This document shows positions 22,781 to 35,559 of a stretch of 64,000 nucleotides of DNA, piece by piece. Both the position numbers and the translations under genes were made by a program. Every line of letters begins with the position of its first letter. Positions within the stretch are counted from its first letter, which is position 1. This DNA is from Agriotes lineatus (taxonomy: Eukaryota; Arthropoda; Insecta; Coleoptera; Elateridae). The stretch spans positions 50,981,763 to 51,045,762 of the forward strand of contig OW679202.1 in the NCBI GenBank assembly GCA_940337035.1. The letters are read 5' to 3'. The notes below the pieces were generated by a model. It had not been told where the DNA came from. It saw only the letters and a program-made list of their open reading frames with translations, and searched no databases.

Positions 22781-24491
22781 CTATGCTATATCGCCTTAGT
22801 TTTTAATAATAAATTTTTCTATAGAATTTTTTTTGTATCACCTGTGATAGCACCGTACCCAACAAAAGACAAATCCATTGGACCAAATGTTGCTATAGAA
22901 ACCAGGGGCTACACTTGCCGTACCTGTGATTAAAAATGTATGCCTGTAAATTACGATGCTTTGATGTTTGGGACACCACAGGCAGATCTTACTTTATTTA
23001 CGAAATAACTATTTATAAAATTCTAGCAAGAGACTCAAAGATTTACAAAAATATTACTCAGGGTTCAATGAAAATTAAATAAGTCGTTTGACTTTAACCA
23101 AATAAGCAACCATTCAACTTTCACGTCGTGGCTTTTTAGGGGTTGGTATGAGTACTACTTTAGCTTAGCTGTGAATTTTTCTGTCTTAAATTGTTTTCAT
23201 TTGTTTGTCGACGAACATTTAACAAAATCGTGAGCTAATACAATAAAGATGGCAAAGAGGAAACCTGTGTTGGTTGAAACGGAAATTGAAAACGTCGTCC
23301 AAATTCCATGGAGGGTCAAGAAATCATCCTGCAGGTATTTACTCCGCTGTACACCGCCGCCATGGCAAAGATCTCCACCTCTCACCTTCTTGCCATTCAA
23401 ATGGATAGCCAACTGAAGCATTTAAGCTAGTCCCAGTAACCTAATTTCGCTGCATTTGACCCAGTTTCTTCTACGTGAGATAATACATCGTTTGTCTTTG
23501 AGTTTCTAGCTATGACAAGTTGACTATTGTTACAGACGCATCCAGCCATCCTCACAGCCAGGCTTTTAAAGCTCCATGATTCCCAACGACCTTGAATTTC
23601 CCTTGCCTTCAACCCGAACTATGCGGCAGTTCTACGGGATGATATCGTTGCTTCGGAAGCGAGGTGTGATACGTGCGGCTTCCAGGTGTTTTGAATCTGC
23701 TTTGAAGACGTGCTCTAGAACCTCTATGTGGTTTGACAGTGTGCTGTACTCACAGGACATCGAAAACTCATCGAAAAGTATCGTATCCAACAACGAACTT
23801 TGAACTGTCACAAACTCGATTCTATTTCTATTTTAAAAGCATATAAATCTTTCCAACTCGAATGTTCGTTGTTACAGAAAAGGACTAACAGTAATAGAAA
23901 TATATGCAATAAAGCGATTATGCAGAATGTAACGATTAGAAGGGGCTAACGAAATAACAAAGCAACTAATCGATCTAGAACGAACGGTTGTAGAAGAGGT
24001 GGAAAATAGCAATTAATATCGTATGGCCAAATGACTCGGATGGAGGAAAATCGATACCCATTGTTTTTGTGATCATGGCAACTTGATAATTGCACGTTTT
24101 AATGACAACCCAAAACTTTGATAGGAATTTTAAGGTAAACGGTTAGTTTTCCGGGTATGAACTGAGAGTATCTTATTATTACGCTTTTTGATTTCGTTTT
24201 AGAAAATAACCTAGAATTTTGAAAAATAGTACAGATAACAAAGCTATAGCCAAAAAAAGATTTTACAGATAGGCAAAGTGCCTCTTACAGCGCCAATTTT
24301 AGTTTACGAGAATATTCTCATCAGTGCATGTATGCCAAAGTTCAAATTGATATATTTACATTATTTGTGGAAATTAACATAAAAGTAAAAAATTAAAAAA
24401 TGAACTAAGAGGCTATGTAACTTCTTACTGGAGAGACTTTGTAGGTACTAGGTATATTAGGTTTAATCGGTTTATTAGAACTTAAGGAATC
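22781..24491. other. no gene recognised
   Basis: Intergenic. The minus strand at 23200-23800 has two adjacent, protein-like open frames (one running KAREIQGRWESWSF, another VLEHVFKADSKHLEAAR) separated by stops. They may be an unrecognised decayed gene. I cannot name a family. Confidence 0.4.
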
Positions 24492-24979
24492 TATAGGGTG
24501 TTATGGAAATGAGTGCAAACATTTTAATCAGTGATAGAGCGCACCAAAATGAACAACTTTTCTATTTATCGTTTTTCATTTAATCACATATTTTCTGAAT
24601 CATTTATCTCCCCTAACTTTGACCAGCCGCTTGGTAAGCAAATCTAAGTTAAAGGTGAACGACACAAGTATATTAAAACTTCAAAGTTCTTGCACAAAAA
24701 CATGCGGCCAATAAGTTACCTACCTTTGATAAAGTAGGTACCTTGGCGACCAGATGTGAACTAAAGGATTTATCAGTACATATGCAGTTTTTGTTGGTTT
24801 GCATATCAAAGAAATGTTTTTGTGTTTTGTGCCATTAAATTACAATATTATTCCATAGGCGGGTATGAATTTTTAGAGCAAAATTGTTTTGAATTTTAAC
24901 TCAGTTTTGAGGGCGTTTTCGAAAAAATGATAAATGGAGAAGCTGTTCAGTTTAGCGAGTTTCCATAACACCCTGTGTA
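24492..24979 (-). mobile_element. TACAGGGTGTTATGGAAAT MITE, copy 1
   Basis: About 0.49 kb bounded by inverted ends TATAGGGTGTTATGGAAA and TTTCCATAACACCCTGTGTA. Its body matches copies 2 and 3 in reverse orientation (for example GGCGGGTATGAATTTTTAGA and GTTTTGTGCCATTAAATTA). It carries no gene. TA-type flanks fit a Tc1/mariner-class MITE. Confidence 0.75.
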
Positions 24980-26591
24980 ACCAATCGGAGACACCTGTAT
25001 AATAGTGTGGCTCATTTATTCATTACCACAAACCTACACGGAAAAAACTGCAACTTCAAATGAATAGAGATAACGTTGGTGTATATTATTCTGATAATTA
25101 TTAATTGGTTCATTAGCAATTATTAGTACGACAAATTTAATACCAGCCATAAAACTCCGTTGCATTTACGCTACCAGATTATCTAATTAATGGCATAATG
25201 GAATAGCGTCTCTACGCAACTTCTCATTAACGATGTGACGACAATTTATTAATTTGTTCCACACAGTTTCTATGGTATTTAGCCGATTTAAAGTCTCATA
25301 TGCTGGCAAACTATTCACGCCCGCTTTTTGATGGGTTTTAGAGTGATCGCGAACTACTAATATTGTCACTTAACCTGCATGTTGTCAGGTAATTATATTT
25401 AGCCTCGGATATGAAGCTAAATGAGTAATCAAGCACGCTTAATTATACAACTTTGATAACATTTCGAACCTGCAGACTTTAATGGTTTCCACTTTATTGT
25501 AAACATCCACAATAATATGCTGCGAATTAATGGGAATTCGAGAGAAGGTACTTGGAAAGCAATCGCAACTTTTATTATTGCCTCGATTTTGATGTACGAG
25601 ATCGAAATCCAATCAAACCATCGCGAATCAACACGAATTGAACACGGTACAATTATGCAATGTAAACTAATTAGAACTTAAACTATTGATAGTGGGATAT
25701 AATTATATAAATACGTCAGAACCTTGGTTGTGCAAACAGTAGCTTTGGGCCTAGATATCTACTTGGCATAAGAAACGAGATATTGATTTAAATTGAAATT
25801 TAATGAAAATTCAAAGAGTGCAGGTAGATTATTGCAAAATAAGCTTGCTAAGGTTGAAGCAGCAGCTACCACTTTAGCCTCTAGTTTAATTTTTGTATAT
25901 ATCCCACAAAACCATACATTCTCACAATTGGTCTCAATAGCGTAGGATAAACTGCATTGTTTTATACGCTGAGTACACATATGTACGCAAAACTAACCTC
26001 CACAGTCACATGTTTTCTCTGGTATTAACTTAATATGTTGGGATAGTTTAAAAATTGCCGCCGCTACTGCCTTTTCTGCAGGCAGAAAGTAAATTTTCAA
26101 TTCATCGAGAGTAAATATTTCAAGCGGAAAGTCAAATCAGCTAGCTGCGTATTTTAGTATAACCGTTTCGTGTGATGTGGCAACCATTTCGAAATCATTG
26201 GCGGCCATGCGATGCAATTTCAACGTGATCGGATCCCAAGGCATATTTAGCTCATAAACCTGAAATTTCATTTTCCACCTCGTTGTTCTGCAGTGAAATT
26301 TTATTTCGATTTCTGGTCGGATATTTGTAGAAAGTCTGAACGTCCCGCCATGAATACTTTCGTACCCAACCTGTATAGCAACGCTATACACCGACGTAGG
26401 CCTCCAACACTTTTTTCCACCGACGCTAGTTACCACGCGTTGAACTGGAGCTCGATGACCCCGAGATGGTAGTCCGGCAAATCGAACCGTCAACCTCCCG
26501 CTACCTGCCAATTTTCGCTCTACATCGAGAGTCGACTTATTGTGGCTTTTAGCTTAACGTCAATTAAATGTTACATTTCAGTTTAGTTGTA
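24980..26591. other. no gene recognised
   Basis: Intergenic. A 124-codon minus-strand frame at 26137-26511 is the longest here and more GC-rich than its flanks. It has no motif I recognise, and no flanking splice sites or polyA signal support it. Confidence 0.45.
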
Positions 26592-27056
26592 TACAGGGTG
26601 TTATGCAAATGAGTGCAAATAGCATAACCCGTAATGCGCCCTCAAAACTGAGTTAAAATTCAAAAAAATTTTACTCTAAAAATGTATACCCGCCTATGGA
26701 TTAATATTTTAATTTAATGGCACAAAACACAAAAACCATTTCTTTGATATGCAAACCAACAATAACTGCATAGGTACTGATAAAGAGTTTGATCGACATC
26801 TGGTCATCAACGTACTTTATCAATTGAGGTAGGTAAGTTTTTGACCGCATGTTTTTTGTGCAAGAACTTTGCAGTTTTAATATACTTGTGTCGTTCACCT
26901 TTAACTTTGCTTACCAAGCGGCTCGTCAAATTTAGGGGAGATAAATCATTGAAAAAATATGCGATTAAATGAAAAACGTTGTATAGAAAAGTTGTTCCTT
27001 TTGCTGGGCTCTATCACTGGTTAAAATATTTGCACTCATTTCCATAACACGCTGTA
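26592..27056 (+). mobile_element. same MITE, copy 2
   Basis: Ends TACAGGGTGTTATGCAAAT and its imperfect complement CCATAACACGCTGTA. Body in the opposite orientation to copy 1, sharing CCCGCCTATGG, TGGCACAAAACACAAAAAC and TACTTGTGTCGTTCACC. The 65-codon frame at 26701-26898 is a by-product. Confidence 0.75.
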
Positions 27057-29186
27057 TGTTATACTGGTTAAGTAATAGATGTGGTGGTGAATCTAATTTT
27101 TGAGTATATCTCGACGTGGAGTGCAGTAACGCCTTAAGCGAACAGTATCCTTATTGTTTATTGTAGGTACCAAGGACAAACGCCTGCTAGAGGTTTTCTT
27201 ATGTTTCACGACAAACAAAATTCTTAAGGATTATTTGTTGCATTCCTGGGTTTCAGCTGGGGCTCGCCTAAACATACTCCACGAGTGTTATCGTAATATA
27301 TTGTCTGGAAGCGGCATGCAATTCCGCGAATTCTTGAATAAGATAATAATAATAATAATAATAATAATGTCTTTACTAGATAAGAATTTCAGAAGTCACG
27401 ATACAAGGTAATATCTTGGAGCATATTTCCTGTAGCCGAGAGGAAACCCATTCCATCCACTGCAGGTACATCAGGTGGCGCCTAACGGATATTACATATA
27501 TTAAAGTACATAGGTAAATTGTTTTGTATATATGCACTTCGGCCTCTTAACTCAGCTGTTAATACTAATGAGTGTTGTGTTTATATGGTAGTACACTCTT
27601 GACGCTTTGGATACGCGGTTGCTTATTTACTCTACTACTGTTCCATCTTGATTTATAACTTTCAAGCACTTGCAGCGTGGTGTTACCCGTGTTACATAGT
27701 GGGGGTTGTAGGCTGGAAGAAGAGGCTCGTTTGCGATGGTCAAAACAAATTGTACCTTGATGGTTCAGGGGCAAATCCGTAATGCTCCGAGTCGGTATAT
27801 GCTTAATATATTCTATGTGGTCAATCTCATATCCATTTTTCGTTGCCTGTGTTGTTATCTGCGAAGCCTTATCCAAACCTTGTCCTTTATCCGGGCTTGG
27901 GACCGAAAGAGAGTGGCTTATAATAGGCTTCTTTCCAAGCGTTCCAAGGTTCTCTTATGTCTGTCACTTGCCTAAGTCATTCAATATACATTTAAACGAT
28001 GCATTTCTGCTCATGCAAATACATACTTTAAATGAATATGAAGCGAAAATATTTTGCTTCACGAAATAATTTTTAGGTCACTTTTTTGCTGTCAATAATT
28101 CAACCGAGTTTCTTTACTGCACCTTGCATAATACTTACGAGTACTGGTGAATGCTTGGTAATATATAATATAGGAGTTATTATGTTATGAATGTTTCCAT
28201 ATTTGATTAACTTCCTAAAATCGTCCTTTTTTCTAAAAATATGTAACAATGGAATGTTTCATATTCTCGCATTAGGATGGAATCGCTGTTTATATGAGAA
28301 AATTGAATTTCATACGCTACGCATCAGTTTTACGATATGTAAAATACCTGTGAAATGCAAGTTTTAGTGTTTCATATTTTACAATGGCAAGAATTCCCAA
28401 ATAAACTCCTCGGATGCTTGTGACTTCGTGCGGAATGAGATGGTGTAGGTTGCGTCAACTTTTAGTATTTTCTTTTTTCCTAGCGATAGCCGTGCACTTT
28501 ACAACGTTGCTGCAATTTGCTGCCGTCAACATTCGTTATTCTACATGGCCAAAATATATGCACACTCTTCAGTTTATTATTAACCAGTTCCGCAAATTTG
28601 CATCTTGCTTGGAGTAAGGCTCGGCGAAAAGAATATTAGAATTTAATTACCATCAGCGTTTCAGTGTCTTGTAGCTTGAATACACCTAAAGACGTTTTCA
28701 ATGTTTTTTAATAAAGAGCACCCTCTTGCCTTCCGCTGTTGCCAGTAAGTAAATATCGGTAAAAGCAATCCTTTTAATCAGGGATAAAAAGCGGAGGGAA
28801 AACAACATTCCTCCGCGAAAAAACTCGGCGTTGAGTTTTTACAATAAACTCGCCTGTTTATTGCCTCTCCTTTAACCTTTCCTAAAAGCAAATTTAATAG
28901 GATAAGTTGCTCAAAATATCGAAAATTTCAAGAGTCCTCTGCTCGTTCTACCTCTAATTTCTGGTTTTCTAACTGCCTGGATTAATTTTCGTTTTATTGT
29001 TGTTTGATGGCTCCTTCTCCACAGTTCCTAAATAAAATTGCTAAATGGTGTAGGTTAGTTTTATTCCTTTAGAAGCTGTTTTGCTCAAGCGATAGGGTGA
29101 ATGATCAGTTGATTTTCATGTCAGACTTTGATAGAAACCTATAAGTAATAAAATGTTTTAAAACTGCAGAAATTATCTTCATTTAC
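27057..29186. other. no gene recognised; (AAT)n at 27342-27367
   Basis: Intergenic DNA with an ATA/AAT microsatellite of about nine units at 27342-27367. Short frames on both strands at 27565-28069 and 28414-28617 show no motif. Confidence 0.45.
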
Positions 29187-29382
29187 AGCTTTTTGAGACG
29201 CCCGCCTAAGACACATCGAGTCTTTGTAATCTGTTGAGCCGGTACTTTCGATGTAGTATGGACGTTATAATATTATGTTATACACATGGTCGCGCCATAT
29301 GTGCGACGCCTTCGGCTAAAGTGAATTTGTAAAGGAGACGGAAACTAATTATTGCAAAGCCTAGACGGAAGAGATCAGTTTA
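29187..29382 (+). repeat. dispersed ~196-bp repeat, copy B
   Basis: Partner of 13994-14190, same orientation and almost equal length, substantially diverged. Confidence 0.6.
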
Positions 29383-31779
29383 AAATTTTGTCGGAGATTT
29401 ACTTTTTTAAAAATCCTACCGGAACCAAGATTGGTTACGCCGTTCTCCGATTACTGGGTTTACATCCATCCAACGTAATATCCTTAAATTTTCTTAATTT
29501 TACGATTTTAAGGCCAAGCCGGCGACTGTCAAGAAATGGATACAGAGTTGAATTTCCTCATATACGGTACAGAACAGGGTAAGCAATTAGAAAACGATCC
29601 TTATCGATAGGAAGAAGACAAACAGTCACTTCACCAAATATTCATTTGGTTATACTGTTTATAGCGTTGGACATTGGTCACTGTGTTTCTCAAGCACTTC
29701 TATTTAGAGAAATACGAACCAGTTTCTTGCACTTGCTTCGATATCATTTATTGATGTTGTTGATGGAAATTTTTTTTTCTTACTCCTTCCGCTCGGATGA
29801 TCTTCATTCGTTTCACATGTTGTGTGCTTGCTGTATATGCATACATGTATCAAATTCTCTTTCAAGCACCTTATTTGTTGTATGTAGTGGTATATTCCGG
29901 TAAATTTTCTGCATCTTGTGCTTGGTATTCTGTTCGTTATCTGCATTCAAGCTCTACTACGCTACGTGGCTAGTTAGTCTTAGTTATATCTATGCCTTAC
30001 ATTAGAAGTGGCACGCAGTCATTGCTTTGAAGCACATTGGCCAAACGCTCTTTAACTTGTATTTTAAATGGGTATGATTATCTTCAATTTGTTAGTTCTT
30101 AGCCTAAACGTATAATTCTCGTCTTCATTTTCATGTCAGAATTTTGATTTTTGACAATTTATCGTTAAGTTTCTTCCTTTCCACTACGAAACCTAATTAG
30201 GAATAATTTCTAGCACAACTAACCACCATACGATCGAGTGAAGTTTATTGAAAGATAAGCTGAGTTATTGTTATTGTATGTGTGTCATATATTAATTCAT
30301 GTTCCCTTTACGGGTATTTTGCCATAAAAAGAACATGAGTTATATCACGCCACAACAAGGTTTTAGATATTATATATTAACTATTAACTTTAACATCCTT
30401 TTTTAGTAGCAATAATTTAGAATTTACAATTTACATCAGCATTGCGTAAATTTGTTGACAAAATTAATATATGGACCGGAGACGTCCAGCCTTATATACC
30501 ACTAGTAGTGTTTAATGCTGTAGTAAGTCTCTTGTTCAACATCCGTTCAGCCTTCTTGTAAGTGGTTCGCCTTCCGTGGTATTGGACAGCTGTTTTATGA
30601 ATTATCTCTGTGATCAACGGGTCTCTATGCGCCATTTTGTTTTTGCTATAAAATCAGGCTAGACCAGTGTTAAAAAACCAACATCACTGATTAAACAATG
30701 AGCTTTATTTCATATTTCATAAAGCAACAGCAGTTGCTCGAACGTGTTTCTTAGACTTTCGACTCCGCTTCTCCTTCGTTTTCTTTTCCCATCCATTTTT
30801 AATGTGTACAACCTTCTATCTCCTGCTAAGATTCTGGTTTCCCTTATTACTTTTCTGTATAATTATGTATATACTCATATGTGAGTCTTGGTCTAACTCG
30901 TTGCCTTCTGTTATCAACTTCAATTTCTGGAACTATTCTTGGTGTTCTATTCGTTTCTATTCTAACGAATTTGGAGAGGCTTGAGATTTCTAATTCCCAA
31001 CTATCGACAGCTACTTATCAAAATTTATGGCAAGAGCAGATTTCAAGACCTTTGGAACACCAGTTCTATACGTGCCCGTACCACTTTAACTGATAGTCTT
31101 TCACAACAATCCTGTTGTCATTAACTTTCGAATTGTATTGTTCGTGATTCGAGCTTTCCCGGTGTGTTCTGCGACTTAATACCAGATAGTATCGTGTGTG
31201 TGGCATCTTTCTAAATACAAAGATAAAGATAAGGTGGACACCTTGCGTTGATCATCGAAAATAATGGGTTGGAGGAAGAGGAATCGCAGAGTTGCTGTTG
31301 AGACTAATACTTCACAAACTGGTCGGTTATATTGCTAAGGGGTTTCTCAATGTGTGAAGAATTTCTATATTTAAAAAGCACTTGGTGACAGCCTCTGTCC
31401 TCTTTTCCTGAATGTTTCCGTCTTAAATATGGTGCTTCCTCTCTATTTATTAGCATAGTGTTGTTCCATGCAATCATATACTATATTTGATGAAATGAAA
31501 ACTTAACACATTTTACCTTGTGGTATATCTATTATGGCAGTTTTGTATTGTGAAGTTTCAACCCCTTACTAAGGAAGTCAAAGATTTATACCCCGGGTTA
31601 AGCTCAAATCGGAGAAATACGTTCACTCAAATATATATGCGACCAGGAAAAACACCAGATAATTACTAAAAATATATTATGTTTACCTATTATTACAAAA
31701 TAAGCATTAATCCAAACTAAATCTGAATTGTACATTATTTAAATTAACATAACCTTTTGTAACGGTTTTTCTGGTTTCT
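29383..31779. other. no gene recognised
   Basis: AT-rich intergenic DNA. Open frames up to 85 codons (29646-29903 and its antisense) have biased, Phe/Leu/Ser/Cys-rich or Lys/Arg-rich translations typical of random AT-rich sequence. Confidence 0.45.
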
Positions 31780-32900
31780 CTGGTAAAACTGCAACCCAAT
31801 GCACTGGCAAGCACTGCAGGCCCCTTTGGTTAGTCGGCAGGCACGATCGGCGACAATTTAGGAGGTCGGGCTAAATAGATATTTTAGCCCGTAGATCGAT
31901 CGGATGTTCCTTGGCGTTTGACCTTCTGCTCAGCGGTTGTTTTGGTTATTTGCGCTGCAATTAAGCGGTGAATTTAGAAAGTTTAAGGGTTACCTGGGGG
32001 CGTTGACGGTGGGTAGAAGTGCGGGAGTTGCTAGTACCTTACGGTAGTTAGGTGTTGATGTTGGAGCGACCACGGTGCCAAATCTTGTAGATGGAATTTG
32101 TTTTACTTTTAGCCGGGAAGATTGATTTGACAGCTCGCCGGCGGTGAATTCGTGGAAGGCGAGTTCGATCTTCGGACATCAGGAAGTCGATTTTAAACGT
32201 CTAAAACGGACCCTCCAGGTGAGTTTACGACGGGCGGCTATTGGGCTCTAGCCGCTCGCAAGCGGTACAGTGGATGCGATCCCTACGGGTCCTATTAATA
32301 GTGGATTTAGGCTATGTCGTGTATTAAACACTTCGGTGAAGTCGTTCTGGAGCGCCGGGATTTGCGCTTATTAATTAGGCGGTCGGAAATAACTTTTAAG
32401 CGGTTAGCCCTGCAAGACAGTACAGCAAGTCAAGCTAAGGTTGTAGTCTCAGAGATTCGATTTCCCACGAAAGTACAACAATCAAGGTAAAATCGAATTC
32501 TAGCTGCGTTGCTTTTACGGGTGCGGTACGGAAAGTTTCAACTCCTTGGGCTGACAGTACACATCATTTCCCGTGAAGCCTGGAGTGGTAAGGGTTGGAG
32601 GTCTACTCCGTTAGACAGTACAGCATGTCAGACCGGAGGATCCAGGTAGGAAAGGAGAGGGATAGTTGAAAGGATAAATATCAAGTTGGGGACTGGACAG
32701 GGCAGGTAATCTCAAGTGACTTGAAGTGGCAATGTAATCTTCTTTTATACGTTTTCTGCCGCGTTATCGGATTACTTGTCCTAGCTTTCACTGGAGAAAG
32801 AAACGACGCCGTCGTTGATACACCGCGACTACGCGCACAGCCGCTCGGGGATTTGCTATCGCAAATTGGCGCGCCGAATAGATGCAACGTTTGATTAGGC
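31780..32900 (+). other. GC-rich island with splice-donor-like sites
   Basis: About 1.1 kb clearly richer in G, C and CpG than the flanks. It contains CTCCAG|GTGAGTTTA at 32214-32226, a textbook 5' splice site, and weaker ones at CAATCAAG|GTAAAA (about 32485) and GATCCAG|GTAGGAA (about 32645). The phrase GACAGTACAGCA followed by A or T and GTCA occurs at about 32417 and 32617, with a partial copy at 32560; the later one sits in a hairpin closed by CTCCG/CGGAG. There is no long ORF. It could be a non-coding 5' exon and promoter of a gene whose coding exons lie outside, or an unrecognised repeat. Confidence 0.4.
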
Positions 32901-35210
32901 AATGTATCAGATTTAAATACATTTTATGTGTAATTAAAAGTTGCTGCAGGAGCTAGCGTTACAGTATAATCAAATGTTAGCTGAAAACCAATTTTCTATT
33001 GTTATTATTTCATAATTTTTTGTGGTTCTTTCAGTTTTTCTATGTACTATGTATTTTTCCTGATAGTTTGGCTCTGCCATTATTTTTCTAGTTTTCTCTA
33101 TGGTTATTTAAAAATCAGCAGTATGTACGAGTATGCTGTAGTATGGCGTAAAATATTTCGATATCCTTATTTGCAATGATATAGTTAACTAAATGGTATA
33201 GTTCCTTTTATCGGCACACCTTCGTCGTGTCCAATCCTTCTGACGAAATTTTTGCAATGCACTACATAAATGAATTCCTATTTTAACCTTTTGCTACTCT
33301 TGTAGGTAGATTTTTTCTCAAGAGAAAATATGCGGAAAATGCAGTGAATGGCAATGTTGAAAATGTCAAACGGCCATACATTATTCTTTCTCCATATCCC
33401 TATCATCCATATATACACGTACTACCATTAACAATATACCTCGATTTACAATAAACTTCGTTCATGAAAAGAATAAAAAGATATTGCTTAGGGTCTTTTG
33501 TGCGAATTTTATTTATCAAGCGATTTCAGCACATTTTAGGTAAGCAGCGTGCGCGGAGTTTGTGAATGCGCCTTCGCAGTTTTATTCTCTTCCCGGAAGA
33601 CGTGTCGGCTATGTATTTCGCCTTCATTATTTTTCGCGAGCTGGTGCCTCCATTTTAAGGGAATTTTTAATGCGCATATGCTCCGACGTGACAAATTAAT
33701 TACCTGCCCGGATTTGTGCCCTTCCCGTTCGCGACAATGGTACAGTGCATTTCGTTAGCCGAGATTTGTATACAAAAAAGCATCGTTTTTTTGATAAATC
33801 GCCGTCTCATACAGAACTCGTAAAACTGAACAAAGTTTCTTCGAAAGTTATTACATTTCCTTATAGATCATTTTATTATGCCTATAAATTACATCTCCCC
33901 AATTCGGCAAGTTTAATATCCCAACCAATACAACTACTGTCAAATTTACAAGTTCCAGAATTATGTAATAACGGAATGGGTTTTTAAAGCTCTTCGTTTC
34001 CGCGTTATTATAATTAGATGAATATGCAAAGAAAATTAGAATTCGTTTGCGACGTTCTCGCCCCGAGTTATTTTTTGAAGTTTGCTTGTCTAACCGAGTG
34101 GAGACGTTTTATTTATTTAGTTTAGGCGTACTCCGCTCGAGTTCTATTCCCATGGAGATTGTAGCAACGAACCAGAGACCATTTGGTAGAAATTGTGCAG
34201 AGAACTTGAGGGATACACTGAATGTGCTTTCTGCAGCCAATCTTAGCAGATAATTGCAACGGTGCTATTTCTCATGCGAACACTTGATTGTTTATTTGGT
34301 TCCTGTAAATTGATTCTACAAATTGCAGGAGTTTATTTGGCATTTGATCAAAACTCCGGTTTCTAACGCTACATTCGTGGGATAGTATCTTTTGTTTAAT
34401 TTTTACAATCCTGCGCAAAATATTAGATCTGTATCCCTGTTTCAATATCAATATGCCGCAATCTAAGGCCAAATTAATTATTACCCTAAACTACTATACA
34501 CAAAAGTAACTAAGAATATGAGGAAATTGTCCATCCATTCAGTATATTTCTCAAGGAGCATACCACCAACGTTGGGATAATATCATTTTTGTCATACTGT
34601 GGGCATTGAATGTAGGTATTTAATTATTTTAAATTATTTTAAATATTGCTTTATAATAATATGGTATGAGTATAACAAGTACAACAGTGGACGCGACAAT
34701 TTGCATGAGAATAGTAATTATGATAATGATCATGGTGATGACCTGATGACGATGACGGTGAAGGTGATGATCGTGATTGTAGTGATGGCCGTCAACAAGA
34801 AATTTTATGTGTTAATAAGAAAGTAATCATGGTGATGCAGTCTAACGGTTTAATACGTAACACAAAACTTCATCTTCTATCAATCCAACTTCTATTTTAC
34901 AATAATTCTATCCGCATCAGATAAATCGATATACATACCCATTATCAGTTTCTAAATAAATGGCTATGAATGCTCACGAAGCGCCTCTAGTAATTTTACA
35001 GGGTTCAAAATCAGCAACGTTTTATCAAAAGTAAGCCTATATATGTATCTACTTAAAATACTTAAAAACCAAACTGTTTTATCTTCCAAATAAAACGTAT
35101 CAAGGCTCGGGAGCGCCTGTAAAAATTCTAAATGTTTGAAATCAGCAACATTTTATCGAAAAAAGATACAATTGTGCCCTGAAAGTTATCTCGTGCGTCA
35201 TCAGACTTGC
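32901..35210. other. no gene recognised
   Basis: Intergenic. A degenerate GATGAT-type microsatellite lies at about 34718-34795. Short frames at 33549-33987, 34047-34253 and 34599-34826 have no motif. Confidence 0.45.
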
Positions 35211-35214
35211 GTGT

Positions 35215-35505
35215 TTTTTGGTGACCTCTTCTACCTTTTCTTCTATATCTACTTATCCCTTATATCCTAAGGTGCCGGAGCCTTTATCCGCTCTTCGCTT
35301 TCGCTTTGCAGCCTCCTTCCCTTTCTCTTCTTGCTTCCTGTACCCTTTTCGGCATTCTCTTCTCTCCCCTTCACACTACATGACCAAACCACTTCAGCTG
35401 TCCAAGTCTAATTTCACCTTTATTGTCGCGTTTCTAAACCTGTCCCTTTTTGTTGGATGCAATTATCTTGCTCCTGTGTTTATCTTTTTGATCCGCAAGA
35501 AGTAG
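35215..35505 (-). pseudogene. LINE C-terminal fragment
   Basis: The minus strand reads LDLDS..GLVM.CEGERRMPKRVQEARRERE and onward. This matches the W-F-GHV...RMPKRV...R.RGRP segment found just after the polymerase domain in insect LINEs. It lies head-to-head with the plus-strand LINE remnant starting near 35560. The 95-codon plus frame is its antisense shadow. Confidence 0.55.
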
Positions 35506-35559
35506 CCTAGGAAGAAACTAGATATAAAAGCCATGCACTAACCCTTCAGGAAATAAGAT

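Noticed and set aside
26137..26511. 124-codon minus-strand ORF as a gene
   Set aside because: No motif, no splice or polyA support; kept only as a remark.
34718..34795. Acidic/GATGAT coding repeat
   Set aside because: A degenerate trinucleotide microsatellite without a supporting ORF.
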